Origin: CAIQPV01 sp963719855
Lineage (GTDB): Bacteria; Pseudomonadota; Gammaproteobacteria; Burkholderiales; Gallionellaceae
Assembly: GCA_963719855.1 (NCBI GenBank)
Contig: CAVRDK010000004.1
Span: 1,426,001 to 1,490,000 of the forward strand
Direction of reading: 5' to 3'
DNA: 64,000 nucleotides
Below the pieces are notes generated by a model. The model had not been told where the DNA came from and made no database searches. It saw only the letters and a list, made by a program, of their open reading frames with translations. Made by a program: the position numbers and the translations under genes. This document shows, piece by piece, positions 55,338 to 63,792 of this stretch; position 1 is the first letter of the stretch; every line of letters begins with the position of its first letter.

Positions 55338-55724
55338 ATGCAACACCTGACGCCCAAGCAAACGCAGGAATTTCTGAAATCCAATACGGAAGCCGTTTTC
55401 ATTGACATACGCAGTGAAATAGAACACCTGTTCGTCGGCCACCCGCAAGGTTCGATGCTGATTCCATGGGTGGACGGCCCGGATTGGGAAATTAATCCGG
55501 ACTTTGTCGCACATGTGAAAAAAGCCGCCAGTTTAAACCGTCCTGTCGTGTTGATCTGCCGCTCGGGACGGCGGTCGGTGGATGCGGGACTGGCCTTGGA
55601 AAAAGCCGGGTTAACCGATGTGTATAACGTGCTGCATGGCTTTGAAGGCGACCTGAACGACCACTATCACCGCAACTCCATCAACGGCTGGCGCGTTGAT
55701 GGACTGCCATGGGCGCAGACATGA
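55338..55724 (+). CDS. Rhodanese-like sulfurtransferase
   Basis: A 128-residue single-domain rhodanese. The active-site loop is CRSGRRS with Cys74; FIDIRSEIEHLFVGHPQGS and NVLHGFEGDLN are the other family landmarks. It carries persulfide sulfur for thiosulfate/cyanide chemistry or sulfur trafficking in the cytoplasm; the physiological donor is unknown. The stop overlaps the next start (ATGA at 55721). Confidence 0.9.
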   Translation: MQHLTPKQTQEFLKSNTEAVFIDIRSEIEHLFVGHPQGSMLIPWVDGPDWEINPDFVAHVKKAASLNRPVVLICRSGRRSVDAGLALEKAGLTDVYNVLHGFEGDLNDHYHRNSINGWRVDGLPWAQT

Positions 55725-56122
55725 ACTCCATTCCCGATTTTACCGAAGCTGAGCAGAAACTGGTTTCTACCCTGCTGCTCAAACGCTATGGCAAGCTCTT
55801 ATCATTGCAGTTGGCCGACAGCGAATTGCAGCTTGGTGCCGATCCAGAAGATTTGACCTTATGTCCAACATTCTACTGGAATGAACGTGGTGCGCATTTC
55901 GTGGTGTGCAAGATTGGTGCTGGTCGTTACCGCTGCCAGTTTTTCTATTCCGACATTGAGCAATACGGCACCGGACATGACGAATACACCGATCTTGAAA
56001 ATTGCATCATGACCTTATTGCGTGTGCAGTCAGATCACGAGCGCGAACTCGCCAACGTATCTTCAGGTGCCACCGCCGCCAACCTCAACGATGACGATTA
56101 CTTCGGGCCGCTGGTGGTGTGA
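55721..56122 (+). CDS. Conserved hypothetical protein coupled to rhodanese
   Basis: A 133-residue acidic soluble protein. The ATG at 55721 is chosen because it overlaps the rhodanese stop; an ATG at 55709 is possible. It has a helical N terminus (FTEAEQKLVSTLLLKRYGKL) and a beta-rich centre (FYWNERGAHFVVCKIGAGRY). It ends with DDYFGPLVV. No family was recognised. The coupling suggests a role alongside the sulfurtransferase. Confidence 0.6.
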   Translation: MNSIPDFTEAEQKLVSTLLLKRYGKLLSLQLADSELQLGADPEDLTLCPTFYWNERGAHFVVCKIGAGRYRCQFFYSDIEQYGTGHDEYTDLENCIMTLLRVQSDHERELANVSSGATAANLNDDDYFGPLVV

Positions 56123-56218
56123 TCCGTTTCTAAGTTTTTCTGCGGACACTAGATAAAATAGTATGTGTGTATTACCGATTGTTGGACAATTTTTAGACGA
56201 TTATCATGGAGTTTTGTT

Positions 56219-56998
56219 ATGAAAGACGTTGAATCAATTTTAATAACATCGGCAAGTTTTGATCAAAGAGAAAAGCATAGGAGTTCACTTTTTTCTCACA
56301 CTTGGAGCGAATTAATTCCCAAGGTTTTTGAAGATGTACCAAAATATTATCGTCCTGGAAATATTGTTGCGAGTTTGGGTTTATGGGAATTATGGGTTTG
56401 GCAGTTCGTAAGAACAATAAAGCTGAAACCGGGTTATAAGGCGCTTGATGTCTGCGCCGGCACCAACGACATTGGAATCAGACTGTTGCGGAAACAGCCT
56501 GATATTTCGGTCACAGCGATCGATCGTAGCAAAGAAATGCAGGAAGAAGGCCAGAACCGCGCCAGAAAATATGGCGTTCATATCGACAGTGTGATTCAGG
56601 ATGTGCATACACTTCCCTTTCCGGACAATTCGTTTGATGTGGTTACGCTGCAAGCCGCATCGCGCCATTTACAGTTGGACAAGGTATTGCCGGAGATACT
56701 GCGCGTGCTGAAGCCGGGCGGAAACTTCTATCATTGCGATATGTTGAAGCCAAGCACACGTATTGTGGAATGGTTTTATCTGCGTTTCTTGCTCCTTTCG
56801 GTCTCATGGACTGCATTGATTTTTGGATCGACTGAATCGTCCAAAAATTGCGGCAACTATTTCAAGGATGCGATTGCCCATTTCTATACGCCGGAAGAAT
56901 TGTCGGAGGTGTTTCGTCTGGTCGGTTTCACTAACGTGACTTGCAAAAAGAGCATTTGGGGTGGCATGGTTGGCTACCATAAGTCGCATAAGGGATAA
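56219..56998 (+). CDS. SAM-dependent methyltransferase, UbiE/MenG-like
   Basis: A 259-residue class I methyltransferase. Motif I is ALDVCAGTNDIGIRL, followed by VTAIDRSKEMQEEGQ, DVHTLPFPDNSFDVVTLQAA (post-I/II) and ILRVLKPGGNFYHCDML (motif III). The C-terminal segment with YFKDAIAHFYTPEELSEVFR resembles quinone-ring methyltransferases such as UbiE/MenG. GGAG eight bases before the ATG at 56219 supports that start. The substrate is not certain; a respiratory quinone is the best guess. Confidence 0.8.
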   Translation: MKDVESILITSASFDQREKHRSSLFSHTWSELIPKVFEDVPKYYRPGNIVASLGLWELWVWQFVRTIKLKPGYKALDVCAGTNDIGIRLLRKQPDISVTAIDRSKEMQEEGQNRARKYGVHIDSVIQDVHTLPFPDNSFDVVTLQAASRHLQLDKVLPEILRVLKPGGNFYHCDMLKPSTRIVEWFYLRFLLLSVSWTALIFGSTESSKNCGNYFKDAIAHFYTPEELSEVFRLVGFTNVTCKKSIWGGMVGYHKSHKG

Positions 56999-57402
56999 GT
57001 TAAACTGACAAACTGCTGCATGATGCTTTTACGTGGCGTCTCCTTTGGTCATGTAATAGTGGGTTTGGCGGTTCACCTTTACACCATATCTTAAGCCAAC
57101 GTCATAATCTGTTTTGGATTAGAGTGGTGCTGGATCGTAATTTTTTCGCCATCCTGAGTTTCCGCGACAAGCAGTTCGGCTGTGTGCCACGCACGTCGAG
57201 AATCGATGTCGGGTGCGGTACGTAACTGCCCCGGGCGACGTTTTGAGGAGCTTGCCGGAAACCACTGCCAAGGTGCCGCGCTTCAATAGAGGTGTCGAGT
57301 GCACCTTTGTTTGTGGTGGTATCGAATGCAAATTTGTTGAGGGTCAGGGGCGATTCATGTTTGGAATTTCCAACTGGATAGCTCCTTGTAGATTGTGAGT
57401 AT
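56999..57402. other. Intergenic stretch, possible gene remnant
   Basis: About 400 bases before the GldG-like gene. A minus-strand frame reading through 57102-57360 contains protein-like text (SPLTLNKFAFDTTTNKGALD) but no start, ribosome-binding site or family match. It may be a decayed fragment. Confidence 0.3.
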
Positions 57403-58740
57403 ATGAAATTCCCCCACCCCCTTCTGTTGCTCAAGAACATTGTCTTCGCCGTAGCGTTGCTGGTGGCTGCGGTCGCGCTGTACCAACTCGCCGCACGCCA
57501 TCCAATGCAATGGGACTTCACGCAAAGCGCCAGCAATACTCTGGAAAGCAGCAGCGTGGACGTGCTGAAACAACTGCCCGGCGAAATCAAGTTGACTGTG
57601 TATGCCACCGGACAGGACGCCAATCTGGGGGATATACACAAACTGATTCGCGATTTCGTCGCCCTGTATCAGCGCTACAAGCAGGACATCACACTCACGT
57701 TTATTGATCCGGTGAAGCAGCCGGAGGAAGCGCGCAAGGTCAACATCCAGGCCAACGGCGAGATGCTGGTGCAATACGGCGGACGCGTCGAGCACCTCAC
57801 CGTACTCAGCGAACAGGCGCTTACTGGCGCGCTGCTGCGGCTCGCGCACAGCAAAAACAAGCTACTGATGTATCTGGACGGGCATGGCGAACGCAAGCTG
57901 GATGGCATTGCCAACCACGACCTCGGTGAATTCGGCAAACGGCTGCAACAGAATGGTTACCGCATCAGCAGCCTGAACCTGACTATTGCGCCGGATGTGC
58001 CAAGCAACGCCAGCATGCTGCTCATTACCCAGCCGCAGATTGACCTGCTGCCGGGCGAAGTGGACAAGCTGCTGCGCTACGTTGCGCAGGGCGGAAATAT
58101 CCTATGGTTGCTGGATGCCGAGCCGTTGCACGGGCTGGAGATGCTCGCCGAAAAACTTGGCCTGCTGCTCACCACTGGTATCGTGGTTGACCCAGCAGCA
58201 GAAGAAATGCGCGCCCCGGCAAACTGGGCGCTGGCTTCAGGCTATCCGCCGCACCCTGTCACTCACAATTTCAACCTGATTACCGTATTCCCGTTCGCAC
58301 GCGCCATCGGCTCGGAAGAAAATGAAGTATGGCAGCGCACCACGCTGGTGGAGGCCGCATCGCGCGGCTGGGTGAGTAGTCGCACCGTGCAAAGCAAGCC
58401 GCAATTCGACAAGAACCACGACGTACCCGGCCCGGCGACTATCGCACTCGCCCTGCAACGGGATGTGAATGACCGCGACCAGCGCATTGTTGTCGTCGGC
58501 AGCGGTTCATTTCTCGCTAATGCCTATTCAGGCAATGGCGGCAATATTGATCTAGGCATCAACATGGTGAACTGGCTCGCCAACGAAGAAAGACTCATCG
58601 CCACTCAGCCGCGCGCGGTAAAAGACAGTGCCGTTACACTGAGCAAAACCAAGCTGTCTATCATCGGTGGCGGCTTTCTGCTTGCCTTGCCAACGCTGCT
58701 GATGCTGGTGGGCGGCGTGCTGTGGTGGCGCAGAAGATAA
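57403..58740 (+). CDS. GldG-like ABC-system auxiliary protein
   Basis: A 445-residue protein with an N-terminal membrane helix (about residues 9-30), a large periplasmic domain and a C-terminal helix (about 420-440) ending in WWRRR. The periplasmic part follows the GldG/IFT52-like pattern (SASNTLESSSVDVLKQLPGE, LMYLDGHGERKLDGIANHDL, QGGNILWLLDAEPLHGLEML). GldG proteins normally accompany an ABC ATPase and a permease, but neither lies directly next to this gene; an IS element follows. The ABC partners may have been lost or may be elsewhere. Confidence 0.75.
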   Translation: MKFPHPLLLLKNIVFAVALLVAAVALYQLAARHPMQWDFTQSASNTLESSSVDVLKQLPGEIKLTVYATGQDANLGDIHKLIRDFVALYQRYKQDITLTFIDPVKQPEEARKVNIQANGEMLVQYGGRVEHLTVLSEQALTGALLRLAHSKNKLLMYLDGHGERKLDGIANHDLGEFGKRLQQNGYRISSLNLTIAPDVPSNASMLLITQPQIDLLPGEVDKLLRYVAQGGNILWLLDAEPLHGLEMLAEKLGLLLTTGIVVDPAAEEMRAPANWALASGYPPHPVTHNFNLITVFPFARAIGSEENEVWQRTTLVEAASRGWVSSRTVQSKPQFDKNHDVPGPATIALALQRDVNDRDQRIVVVGSGSFLANAYSGNGGNIDLGINMVNWLANEERLIATQPRAVKDSAVTLSKTKLSIIGGGFLLALPTLLMLVGGVLWWRRR

Positions 58741-58913
58741 TTAGAGTTGTTTAACGCATTTCTACAGGGCTTGGCAATATCTTCGTTTGTGATTGTATCC
58801 GCTAACAAGGTAAAGATTGGGCATTAGAACAACCCCTGCAAAGTGAACATCCACAAGTGCGCTACCACCCATCTGCCGACCAATAGCAGTTACTGGCGTG
58901 TTGGCTTGGGCAG

Positions 58914-60200
58914 CGTAAATAAATTAACGCGACAGCTAACCATTTAAAGTTTTCGGTTTGATTGTGTAATTCCACTCGTTATGAAATCTTTTTCGTCCCA
59001 TGTTTATCAGCTTCATTTTCTCATCACTAATTCTTCGTCCTGCTGGATATTTTTGGCGATCTAATCTGCACTTAACTTTCAATTCTTTCGCAGTAGTTGT
59101 GTTGGCAATAAGTTTGACTACTGTCTCGTAATCATGCAACGGTTCTCCGCGCCAATTTGATGTGATAAAGGAGAACAGCGGATGCTCGATGTTATTCCAC
59201 TTACTTGTACCCGGAGGGAAGTGGCAAATCGATATATTTAAACCCGTTTGATCCGCCAGCTTTTGCAACTCAAATTCCCCAAGTCGTAACTGCGACCCAT
59301 TACTCCCACCGTCATCGGCGGTGATTAAAAGTTCTTTCGTTTTTGGATACAGTTTTATTCCTTCAGTACACCACCATCCACGAATAGATGCTACCGTAAA
59401 TTCTCCTGTGTCGTGACCAGTTCCAATGTTAATAAATCCAGGGTTGCTCCCAAGGTCATAAATTCCATATGGATATGCGCGAGGTAATTCTGGATTGGAA
59501 AAGCCATGTTCTTGAACTTTGACAGGCTCCTTAGCTGGAAGCCATTGTTGCCCGTCGTTTATATAGTTTCCGATAAGCTCCTTCTTTTTTGTGCCAACAG
59601 AAATTACAGGGATGTTTTGCGCCAAGCATGTTTTTACTGCTGCGTTAATATGCCTGAATTGAGCATCAGGGTCGGGGTGATCATCACCCGCAGCCGTCTT
59701 TCTGTTGCCCTGCAAACTATAGTTCAATTCATGAAGTAGCTGCGCCACTTTTGTATGGCTAACCGGGTGCTTTTTTTTGCTCAAAGCGAGTGCTATCGCG
59801 CGCGTACTTATACAAATCCATCGCAATGGGGATTGCGGATCACCTTGCGTTTGACAATCAATAATTTCCTCCAAAGAGGAAAGAATTTTTGGATCGGAAA
59901 CCGTAATGGATTTACGTCCGGCGCCAGGGCGTCTAACGTGCCCCGAAAGATCGCTTACACCAGCTTTAATTTCATGAATTCCTTGCGTGATTGTTTGTCG
60001 TGATAATCCACTCGCACGACTCATTAAAGAGACACCACCATAACCCAAACTTAAAGCCTCAGTGGCAGCTGCAACGCGACGCGCGCGCTCATCCAAAACA
60101 GACCACGTAACATGAAATTTCTGCTTCGAATTTTCTGGTTCTTTCATGGGTTAAAATAATATACACACTGATTCTTACTCGTCAAGTTAATTTATTTACG
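58914..60200 (-). mobile_element. ISAzo13-family insertion sequence
   Basis: A 1287-bp element bounded by a perfect 15-bp terminal inverted repeat, CGTAAATAAATTAAC at 58914-58928 and its complement at 60186-60200, around one transposase gene. CGACAGCTAA also occurs just inside the left end (58930-58939) and across the right end (60199-60208). No clear target duplication was identified. Confidence 0.8.
58936..60147 (-). CDS. ISAzo13-family transposase
   Basis: A 403-residue transposase that appears intact. The N terminus has a helix-turn-helix-like segment (GVSLMSRASGLSRQTITQGI) and SGHVRRPGAGRKS. The catalytic core includes ISVGTKKKELIGNYIND, FTVASIRGWW, LLITADDGGSNGSQLRLGEF and the NISICHFPPGTSKWNNIEHP signature typical of the family. 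It is probably active, unlike the IS5-like element at 38 kb. Confidence 0.9.
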   Translation of the reverse strand: MKEPENSKQKFHVTWSVLDERARRVAAATEALSLGYGGVSLMSRASGLSRQTITQGIHEIKAGVSDLSGHVRRPGAGRKSITVSDPKILSSLEEIIDCQTQGDPQSPLRWICISTRAIALALSKKKHPVSHTKVAQLLHELNYSLQGNRKTAAGDDHPDPDAQFRHINAAVKTCLAQNIPVISVGTKKKELIGNYINDGQQWLPAKEPVKVQEHGFSNPELPRAYPYGIYDLGSNPGFINIGTGHDTGEFTVASIRGWWCTEGIKLYPKTKELLITADDGGSNGSQLRLGEFELQKLADQTGLNISICHFPPGTSKWNNIEHPLFSFITSNWRGEPLHDYETVVKLIANTTTAKELKVKCRLDRQKYPAGRRISDEKMKLINMGRKRFHNEWNYTIKPKTLNG

Positions 60201-60322
60201 ACAGCTAAATGCGATACACCACTGTAATTTTCGCAAAAAGTTGATAGAATGCTGCCGCCGTGACGTAGTAACCTGCTATGACTCGCACTCCAATTAAACT
60301 TTTTACTTTAAAGGAAATGATA

Positions 60323-60538
60323 ATGAAGCTCTCCGCTCTAGTTGCTGCCCTGTTTGCCCTTTCCCTGACCGCTTGCGGACAAAAGCCTGCCGAAGCACCT
60401 GCTCCTGCACCCGCACCAGTTGCCGCTCCGGCTCCTGCTCCTGCTGCTGAGGCAGCTTCCGCTCCTGCCGCTGCTATGGCTCCTGCTGCTGCTCCTGCCG
60501 CTGCTCCGGCTCCTGCCGCTGAACCAGCAAAGAAATAA
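60323..60538 (+). CDS. Small Ala/Pro-rich lipoprotein
   Basis: A 71-residue protein. The ATG at 60323 follows AAAGGAAATG. The signal peptide MKLSALVAALFALSLTAC ends in a lipobox LTAC, so Cys18 should be lipidated. The mature part is almost entirely Ala, Pro and Glu (PAPAPAP, AAAPAAAPAPA), like a flexible spacer or periplasmic linker, ending AEPAKK. The function is unknown. A strong terminator follows. Confidence 0.8.
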   Translation: MKLSALVAALFALSLTACGQKPAEAPAPAPAPVAAPAPAPAAEAASAPAAAMAPAAAPAAAPAPAAEPAKK

Positions 60539-60596
60539 TTCGTTTTAAAAGCCGACACAGGTTATAGAGTGTTGTAGCTCTGTACTAATCGGATGC

Positions 60597-60634
60597 AAAA
60601 ATGGCCACCCTGATTTATTAGAGTGGCCATTTTT
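60597..60634 (+). terminator. Intrinsic terminator after the lipoprotein gene
   Basis: AAAAATGGCCAC (60597-60608) pairs with GTGGCCATTTTT (60623-60634), followed by TAATG. Confidence 0.85.
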
Positions 60635-60795
60635 AATGTCTCAAAAATTCAATATGTGGCGAAAATGGGTATCCACTTCACGCCCCTGATGCCGATCCAC
60701 CGGAGAAAATGGAATTGAAGAGAGACGGGCCGACTGCAACTGCCTGTAGGGGTAGACGATGAAAGAGTGGCTCGTGGGTCTAAGCGACCCCGTTT

Positions 60796-60812
60796 AGCCG
60801 CTTTGAGCGGCT
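60796..60812. repeat. Short perfect hairpin
   Basis: AGCCGCT-TTG-AGCGGCT, a 7-bp stem with a 3-base loop, stands just before the rplS terminator in an otherwise gene-free stretch (60635-60820). Confidence 0.5.
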
Positions 60813-60820
60813 CACAAAAT

Positions 60821-60847
60821 AAATCCCCCGGCTTTGCCGGGGGATTT
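60821..60847 (-). terminator. Terminator of the rpsP-rplS operon
   Basis: AAATCCCCCGGC (60821-60832) pairs with GCCGGGGGATTT (60836-60847); on the minus strand it lies 64 bases past the rplS stop and ends in a T-rich tail. Confidence 0.85.
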
Positions 60848-60910
60848 TATTCGTTGTACATTTTTCCCTAGATACGGATTTGCATCCGTTTTTTCGGAAC
60901 CAACCGAAGC

Positions 60911-61288
60911 TTACGCTGCGGTTTTGGTGCTGCGGGCTGCCAGTTTTTCCTTGATACGTGCCGACTTGCCGGAGCGGTCGCGCAGGTAGTAGAGCTTGGC
61001 GCGGCGCACGTCGCCACGACGCTTCACTTCGATGCCAGCGATGCTGGGAGAGTAGGTCTGGAAAGTACGTTCCACGCCTTCGCCGGCGGAAACCTTGCGC
61101 ACGATGAATGAGGAGTTGAGTCCCTTGTTGCGCTTGGCGATGACCACGCCTTCGAAAGCCTGGGTACGCTTGCGCTCGCCTTCCACAACGTTCACGCTGA
61201 CGATCACTGTGTCGCCAGGGCCGAAATTCGGAATTGTTTTACCCAGACGGGCAATTTCTTCTTGCTCAAGTATTGCGATCAGATTCAT
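60911..61288 (-). CDS. rplS: 50S ribosomal protein L19
   Basis: A 125-residue ribosomal protein at the 30S-50S interface. Family segments are FGPGDTVIVSVNVVEGERKR, QAFEGVVIAKRNKGLNSSFI and KVSAGEGVERTFQTYSP. The ATG at 61288 has AGAGGAA upstream and its ATGA overlaps the trmD stop; longer starts in frame are spurious. It is the last gene of rpsP-rimM-trmD-rplS. Confidence 0.97.
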   Translation of the reverse strand: MNLIAILEQEEIARLGKTIPNFGPGDTVIVSVNVVEGERKRTQAFEGVVIAKRNKGLNSSFIVRKVSAGEGVERTFQTYSPSIAGIEVKRRGDVRRAKLYYLRDRSGKSARIKEKLAARSTKTAA

Positions 61289-62061
61289 TTTGTTTCCTCT
61301 TGTTGTACGGATGCTTGTTCCTGCTGGTACTCTGCCAGTAGCCGAGCTTCCTGTTTTGTTAACTGGCGCTGTGCCAGCAAATCCGGGCGACGTTCCGCAG
61401 TCCTGCCTAACGCCTGCTTCAATCGCCACTTTTCTATCTCGGCGTGATGCCCGGACATCAATACTTCCGGAACACCCTCGCCGTTATAAACCTCAGGCCG
61501 CGTGTAGTGCGGACAATCGAGCAGACCCTTTACAAATGAGTCCTGCTGCGCCGATGCGTCATCGCCCAACACACCGGGGATCTGCCGCACCAGACTGTCC
61601 ATCAACACCATCGCTGCCAACTCTCCACCGGACAACACATAGTCGCCGATGGAAAGCTCTTCATCTACCTGCTGCCGGATCAGACGCTCATCCACGCCTT
61701 CGTATCGACTCGACAACAATATCAATCCTGCGTCGCGCGCCAGCAACTCTATCACCACTTCGTGGGTGAGCGGCCTGCCTTGCGGCGAGAGATGAATCAC
61801 GCAACTCTGCGCTATCCCGCTTGCTCCCTGCGCGGCTTTCGCTGCGTCGATCGCTTGTGCCAGCGGCTCCGCCAGCATCACCATTCCGGGACCACCGCCA
61901 TACGGGCGATCATCCACGGTGCGGTAGTTGTCGGTCGTAAAATCGCGCGGATTCCACGTCTGCAACACAAATTTGCCCTGCTCCGCCGCGCGTCGCGTTA
62001 CGCCATACTGGGTAATCGCGCCGAACATCTCGGGGAACAGCGTGATGACATCGAAGCGCAT
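61285..62061 (-). CDS. trmD: tRNA (guanine-N1)-methyltransferase
   Basis: A 258-residue SPOUT methylase that makes m1G37 in tRNAs and prevents frameshifting. The N terminus MRFDVITLFPEMF, PYGGGPGMVM, the knot segments LLSSRYEGVDERLI and SIGDYVLSGGELA, and SGHHAEIEKWR are all present. The start at 62061 fits the conserved N terminus; the frame runs eight codons further. Confidence 0.96.
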   Translation of the reverse strand: MRFDVITLFPEMFGAITQYGVTRRAAEQGKFVLQTWNPRDFTTDNYRTVDDRPYGGGPGMVMLAEPLAQAIDAAKAAQGASGIAQSCVIHLSPQGRPLTHEVVIELLARDAGLILLSSRYEGVDERLIRQQVDEELSIGDYVLSGGELAAMVLMDSLVRQIPGVLGDDASAQQDSFVKGLLDCPHYTRPEVYNGEGVPEVLMSGHHAEIEKWRLKQALGRTAERRPDLLAQRQLTKQEARLLAEYQQEQASVQQEETK

Positions 62062-62066
62062 CTCAG

Positions 62067-62573
62067 TCAGTGCTTCTCGGCCCAATCAGCAGCCCAGTCA
62101 ACACGGATTATTTTTTCCGCCAAGCTTACTTGCTTGATGGCGCTAGCGATGAACGGAACCAAAATCTCACCGCTCGTCCCTCGCACACACAGTACCTGAT
62201 TGGCGCCTGTATCCATCAAATTATCTACCGTACCCAGGCTTTCGCCTGCGAGGTTGACCACATCGAGGCCGATCAAGTCCGCCCAGTAATACTCATCTTC
62301 AGCTTGTTGCGGCAGGCTGCTACGTGGCACTGCCACCAACAGACCCCGGTATTTTTCGGCGGTGGTGCGGTCGTTGCAGCCCGGAAACTTGGCGATCAGG
62401 CCTTTGCTTTGTACCGCAAATTTTTCCACGGCCATCTCGCGCCAGGGATGTTTGTCATCCCCCAGCCACCAGACCGGAAATTCGACAAGATTATCCGCGA
62501 ACTCGGTGTAAGTCTTTAGCTTCACCCAGCCGAGTATGCCCTGCGCACCCGCCACCCGCCCCATGATTACCAT
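62067..62573 (-). CDS. rimM: Ribosome maturation factor RimM
   Basis: A 168-residue 30S-assembly factor. The N-terminal barrel opens MVIMGRVAGAQGILGWVKLK, and the C-terminal PRC barrel has YYWADLIGLDVVN and VPFIASAIKQV followed by IIRVDW. The start at 62573 is 14 bases after rpsP; a second ATG at 62564 is an alternative. The long upstream frame overlaps rpsP and is not real. Confidence 0.94.
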   Translation of the reverse strand: MVIMGRVAGAQGILGWVKLKTYTEFADNLVEFPVWWLGDDKHPWREMAVEKFAVQSKGLIAKFPGCNDRTTAEKYRGLLVAVPRSSLPQQAEDEYYWADLIGLDVVNLAGESLGTVDNLMDTGANQVLCVRGTSGEILVPFIASAIKQVSLAEKIIRVDWAADWAEKH

Positions 62574-62586
62574 GGGGTCTGTTTCG

Positions 62587-62841
62587 TTACGCTTTGGCTG
62601 CGGCACCAGCGCGCTTGACCAGCTTGGCAACGGCTTCGCTAACTTGCGCGCCCTTTTCCTGCCAGTGCGCCACGCGATCCAACTCGATTCGCATGCCGTC
62701 CGCGCCTTCAGGAGCAACCGGGTTGTAAAACCCGATACGCTCGATGAAACGACCATCACGGCGATTGCGCGAATCCGCTACAACCACGTTAAAAAATGGA
62801 CGGTTCTTTGAACCGCCGCGTGCAAATCGAATGACAACCAT
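62587..62841 (-). CDS. rpsP: 30S ribosomal protein S16
   Basis: An 84-residue ribosomal protein. The N terminus MVVIRFARGGSKNRPFFNVV and the segments DSRNRRDGRFIERIGFYNP and DRVAHWQEKGAQVSEAV are typical. The ATG at 62841 has AGTAGG upstream and matches the family start. It is the first gene of the operon and has a clear promoter upstream. Confidence 0.96.
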   Translation of the reverse strand: MVVIRFARGGSKNRPFFNVVVADSRNRRDGRFIERIGFYNPVAPEGADGMRIELDRVAHWQEKGAQVSEAVAKLVKRAGAAAKA

Positions 62842-62896
62842 AGTTAACCTACTTTTCGTTAGCAAATGCCCCCTTAGCGAATACCAAGGGGCGCGA

Positions 62897-62926
62897 ATTC
62901 TACGACACTTTCCAGGGTTATGGCAA
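62897..62926 (-). promoter_or_regulatory. Promoter of the rpsP operon
   Basis: On the minus strand TTGCCA (62921-62926) and TAGAAT (62897-62902) are 18 bases apart, giving a leader of about 50 bases before rpsP. The leader contains CCCCTTGG and AAGGGGG, which can pair into a hairpin. Confidence 0.65.
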
Positions 62927-63009
62927 CAAGATATAACACGTCGGGTAGTGGTTCAGCTTGAAAACAGCCCCTAAATCCCCCTTTCGTAGGCCGAAATCTA
63001 GTGCAGCAC

Positions 63010-63780
63010 TCATTCCGCCAACGTCGGATACAACCTCACTGCGACGAATAGCAGGGCAGCGAACACCAATAACAAAACCCCGAAATCAACTGCGTATCCG
63101 TGAACATTTTCTCCCCCTGTGATCATGAGCCCGCGTAGTGCGTCGATCAGATAAGTGAGTGGATTGATCTGCGCAATGACGCGTAGCCAACCTGGCATGA
63201 TGTCCAGCGGATAGATCGCGTTGCTCGCAAAAAACATCGGCATAGTCAGGAGTTGCCCGATACCCATGAAACGTTCACGCGTTTTTACGATACACGCGAT
63301 GATGAGCGAGAAAGTGGCAAAGATTCCCGATCCCAGCATCACCCCGGCCAGCACGGCGAAGATTGCCAGAGGATCAAGCCTGAGCGAAACATGCATAACC
63401 AGCGCGACGAGATATATGACAACAGCCTGCACGAGGCCGCGAAATCCGGCTGCGACCGCTTTGCCAAAAACCAGTGAACTACGCCGGGCAGGACTCACCA
63501 GAAGCTTATGCACCACGCCAAGGTCGCGCTCCCAGATAATTGCGATGCCATAAAAGATCGCGCTGAACAGAACGCTCTGCGCAAGGATTCCGGGCGTGAT
63601 GAACGCGAGGTAACTCAACTGCCCGGTGTGGATGCCGCGAACCTGAGCGAGAACCTGCCCGAACACTACCAGCCACAGCACGGGCTGCACCGCGCGGGAG
63701 ATGATTTCAGTCGGATCGCGGGCGAGCTTGATTAGCTCGACTTCTACAATTGCAGCTGTCTCGCGGATGAATTGTTTCAT
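63010..63780 (-). CDS. ABC-2 type transporter permease
   Basis: A 256-residue integral membrane protein with about six hydrophobic segments. It follows the DrrB/NodJ pattern, with AVQPVLWLVVFGQVLAQVRG near the N terminus, ERDLGVVHKLLVSPARRSSL after the second helix and FFASNAIYPLDIMPGWLR before the last helices. It pairs with the ATPase gene 12 bases upstream to form an exporter of drugs, lipids or polysaccharide; the cargo is not evident. Confidence 0.88.
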   Translation of the reverse strand: MKQFIRETAAIVEVELIKLARDPTEIISRAVQPVLWLVVFGQVLAQVRGIHTGQLSYLAFITPGILAQSVLFSAIFYGIAIIWERDLGVVHKLLVSPARRSSLVFGKAVAAGFRGLVQAVVIYLVALVMHVSLRLDPLAIFAVLAGVMLGSGIFATFSLIIACIVKTRERFMGIGQLLTMPMFFASNAIYPLDIMPGWLRVIAQINPLTYLIDALRGLMITGGENVHGYAVDFGVLLLVFAALLFVAVRLYPTLAE

Positions 63781-63792
63781 TTGTATTCTCGC